Origin: Sipunculus nudus
Taxonomy: Eukaryota; Annelida; Sipuncula; Golfingiida; Sipunculidae
Assembly (NCBI GenBank): GCA_026874595.1
Contig: CM049311.1
Coordinates: forward strand, 43,405,676 to 43,469,675
Direction: 5' to 3'
Length of the DNA stretch: 64,000 bases
In this document: positions 60,801-64,000 of the stretch, piece after piece
Layout: every line of letters starts with the position of its first letter
Position numbering within the stretch: the stretch's first letter is position 1
Notes under the pieces: generated by a model
The model's database searches: none
Told to the model about the DNA's origin: nothing
Seen by the model: only the letters and a program-made list of their open reading frames with translations
Program-made: the position numbers and the translations under genes

Positions 60801-62531
60801 TACCTAATTTCAGGCTGATATATCAAATTCCTCCGTAGAAATAAGCAAGCACATACACTGTGCAAAAGTCATTGTAGGGGGCGACACCTGTCTTGTGAAC
60901 AAGAAAGCCATCAAAGACGCACAGACAGGTCAAAATATCAGGCCAATACACCAAACTTCCCTTGAGTTTGATGCAATGGGGCTGACCAGGCAGAAAAGCA
61001 GTTGCCCGAGTGAAATGTGACATATTGCTGGCCAAAGCAACCACACTGAGTGAACTCTTGACCTGCACCTGGCTAGAGTGAGTTTAACTCTGACCTGTAC
61101 CTGGCTTTACTGAGTGAACTCTTGACCTGTTGCATATTCTGACACAGTTTGCAGTCTGCAAAAGATATAAATAGATCCAGACTGACCTCTAGGGCCAAAT
61201 CTGATGCAGTGAGCAGTCTGGCAAAGCTATAAATAGAATGCAGCTACTACACTGAGTGAACTCTTGACCTATACCAGGCTGCACTGAGTGAACTCTTGAC
61301 CTGTTGCCTAATCTGCTAAAGTTGCCAGTCTGCGAAAGCTATAAATAGATCCAGGCTGACCTTTTGCCTGTTGCCAAATCTGAAATAGTTGGCAGTGTGC
61401 CAAGCTATTTAACCTGAAATCTAAATCTCTAGTGGCATGATGTAATAGTTGCTGATAAACTGGTGCCAGGCTAGATGTAACTGCTTCACACAGCTAACAT
61501 ATATGGTAAAATGACTTAATTCAATTTCCATAATTAAGCCAAAAATCATTCATGTTGAACCATTAAAGACAATTATTATAAGAATTATTGTGGGGATTAT
61601 TCTTGTAAAATATTAAACAAATTGGCCTCAGTGGCGTCAGTCAAAAAACTTTTTGCAGGTTTATAACTCATATGGGAAAATACAGCAAAATGGCTAAGTT
61701 GAGCTTCCCATAACTCAGCCAAAAATCACTGAACCAAAACCATTTGAACAAACTTGAATCAGCAACATATAAGGATAGTTAATGTGTGAGATATAAAAAT
61801 TTGGCCCAGTGGTTTTTGAGAAGATGACCTTTGTAGCCAATGAGCTACAATGGGCTTTTATGGCATATGACTAAATTCAGCTTCCATAACTTAGCCAAAT
61901 GTCACTGAACCAAGACTTTTGAACAAAACTTCAGAAAGCACTACCCTAGGACCATTTCTGTGCGATATTAAACAATTTGGCCATATGGTTTCAGAGAAGT
62001 TTTTTGTAACACTCAGTATGATACAGGCACTGATGACCCCTGTACAAAAAAGGCTGATGCAGGTGGCACCACCAACACTTCAATTTCTGATATGACTCAT
62101 GTGACCAACATTGGCATAAAATTTGGTGATGATAGCTCCAGCCGTTTCTGAGATTGTTATTTTAGTATACTTTTTTGGACAGATGACTAAGTTCAACTTC
62201 CTGTAACTCGGCCAAAAATCACTGAACTTTAGCCATTGGAACAAAATTGGGAGAGATTGTTCCAGGAATCATTTCTGAGAAATATTGGATAATCTGGCTA
62301 AACAGTTTTGGAGAAGAAGATTTAAAAATTTTTTTTTAGCTTTTTTCCTATTAAGTCTAAGAAAATGCAGTTAGCCAAAAAATAAGCAAAATCCGATAGA
62401 GTTGTTTAGATGACTAATTTTTTGCATAAAATTTGGTGATACTAACTTCTGCTGTTATCAAGATAGTATGGGTTAACGTACAGAAGACAAACAACGCCAC
62501 ACCATCACATAAGCTCACAGGTTCACTAAAA
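60801..62531 (-). mobile_element. Family B right part (left end missing)
   Basis: B interior with three CTATAAATAG-type decamers and the ~38-bp GAGTGAACTCTTGACC repeats. It closes with GCTCACAGGTTCACTAAAAA at 62512-62531. Confidence 0.7.
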
Positions 62532-62766
62532 ACAATACTTGACTTCCAAAACTTTAACAGAACTACAACCTTTTGTCAATTGCTTTCAGATTTCAAATAA
62601 TATAAACTTAAAATTTGGGGACATCTAACTGTCTGTTGAATTTTGAATTCATAGGTCCAACAGTTTCAAAACGTGCCTTGTTAATGGACAACAGTCAAAC
62701 CAGCTGGCAACAGACAAAGGACCATCGCTAAAGCTTATCTGACTTACAATCAGCTGGGCTAATAAA
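62532..62766 (-). mobile_element. Family A right-end fragment
   Basis: GGGGACATCTAACTGTC leads to GACTTACAATCAGCTGGGCT and AATAAA, a decayed version of the A terminal hairpin. Confidence 0.6.

Positions 62767-64000
<1,234 letters not shown>

Overview
The window is animal genomic DNA: AT-rich, intron-dominated and packed with decayed transposons. The only host gene I can establish is the 3' end of a KCNQ1-like voltage-gated potassium channel gene on the minus strand. Three exons (63390-63296, 14163-14061, 3617-3519) have consensus splice sites and exactly matching phases. They encode helix C, the linker and helix D of the C-terminal assembly domain, then a stop codon. The introns between them are 49.1 kb and 10.4 kb. 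The repeat style (many short non-autonomous elements with GGAC-type microsatellites near one end) and the invertebrate-like channel C-terminus suggest a lophotrochozoan, probably a bivalve mollusc. That placement is inference from memory of such genomes.

Nearly all the rest is mobile DNA inside this gene. Five families (here A to E), plus a probable sixth (F), are Helitron-like non-autonomous elements. Each left end is CTAG or CAAG followed by a short hairpin and a family-specific motif. Each right end carries the same motif inverted, usually inside a second hairpin, and ends in CTAAAAA, CATAAAAA or ATACAA. Three filled/empty site comparisons show insertion between A and T with no target duplication. 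Every recognisable copy lies in one orientation, with its presumed 3' end to the left, which is the transcription direction of the host gene. I see no RepHel protein, so the elements would need an enzyme from elsewhere.

Layout by position: 1-346 B end; 347-1880 A fragments; 1881-5121 last channel exon and its surroundings; 5122-6478 element C1; 6961-12822 A remnants with nested D1, E2 and B1; 12823-14060 low-repeat DNA with one exon-like block on the plus strand; 14061-14163 middle channel exon; 14311-19110 pogo/Tigger-like transposon containing a second TIR element and an A copy; 19111-37790 A, B and D in nested and run-together copies; 37793-41151 degraded BEL/Pao retrotransposon; 41152-53186 a six-level nest (B, A, D, TIR element G, C, F); 53187-56879 B4 with D4; 57284-58930 E1; 59070-60579 C3 with F; 60580-62766 pogo-like end, B and A ends; 62767-64000 unique intron and the first channel exon in the window.

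The elements also carry repeated short motifs that resemble transcription-factor sites: nuclear-receptor direct repeats, a MEF2/TATA-like decamer and the palindrome GGTGGCGCCACC. Whether any of these act on the channel gene is untested.
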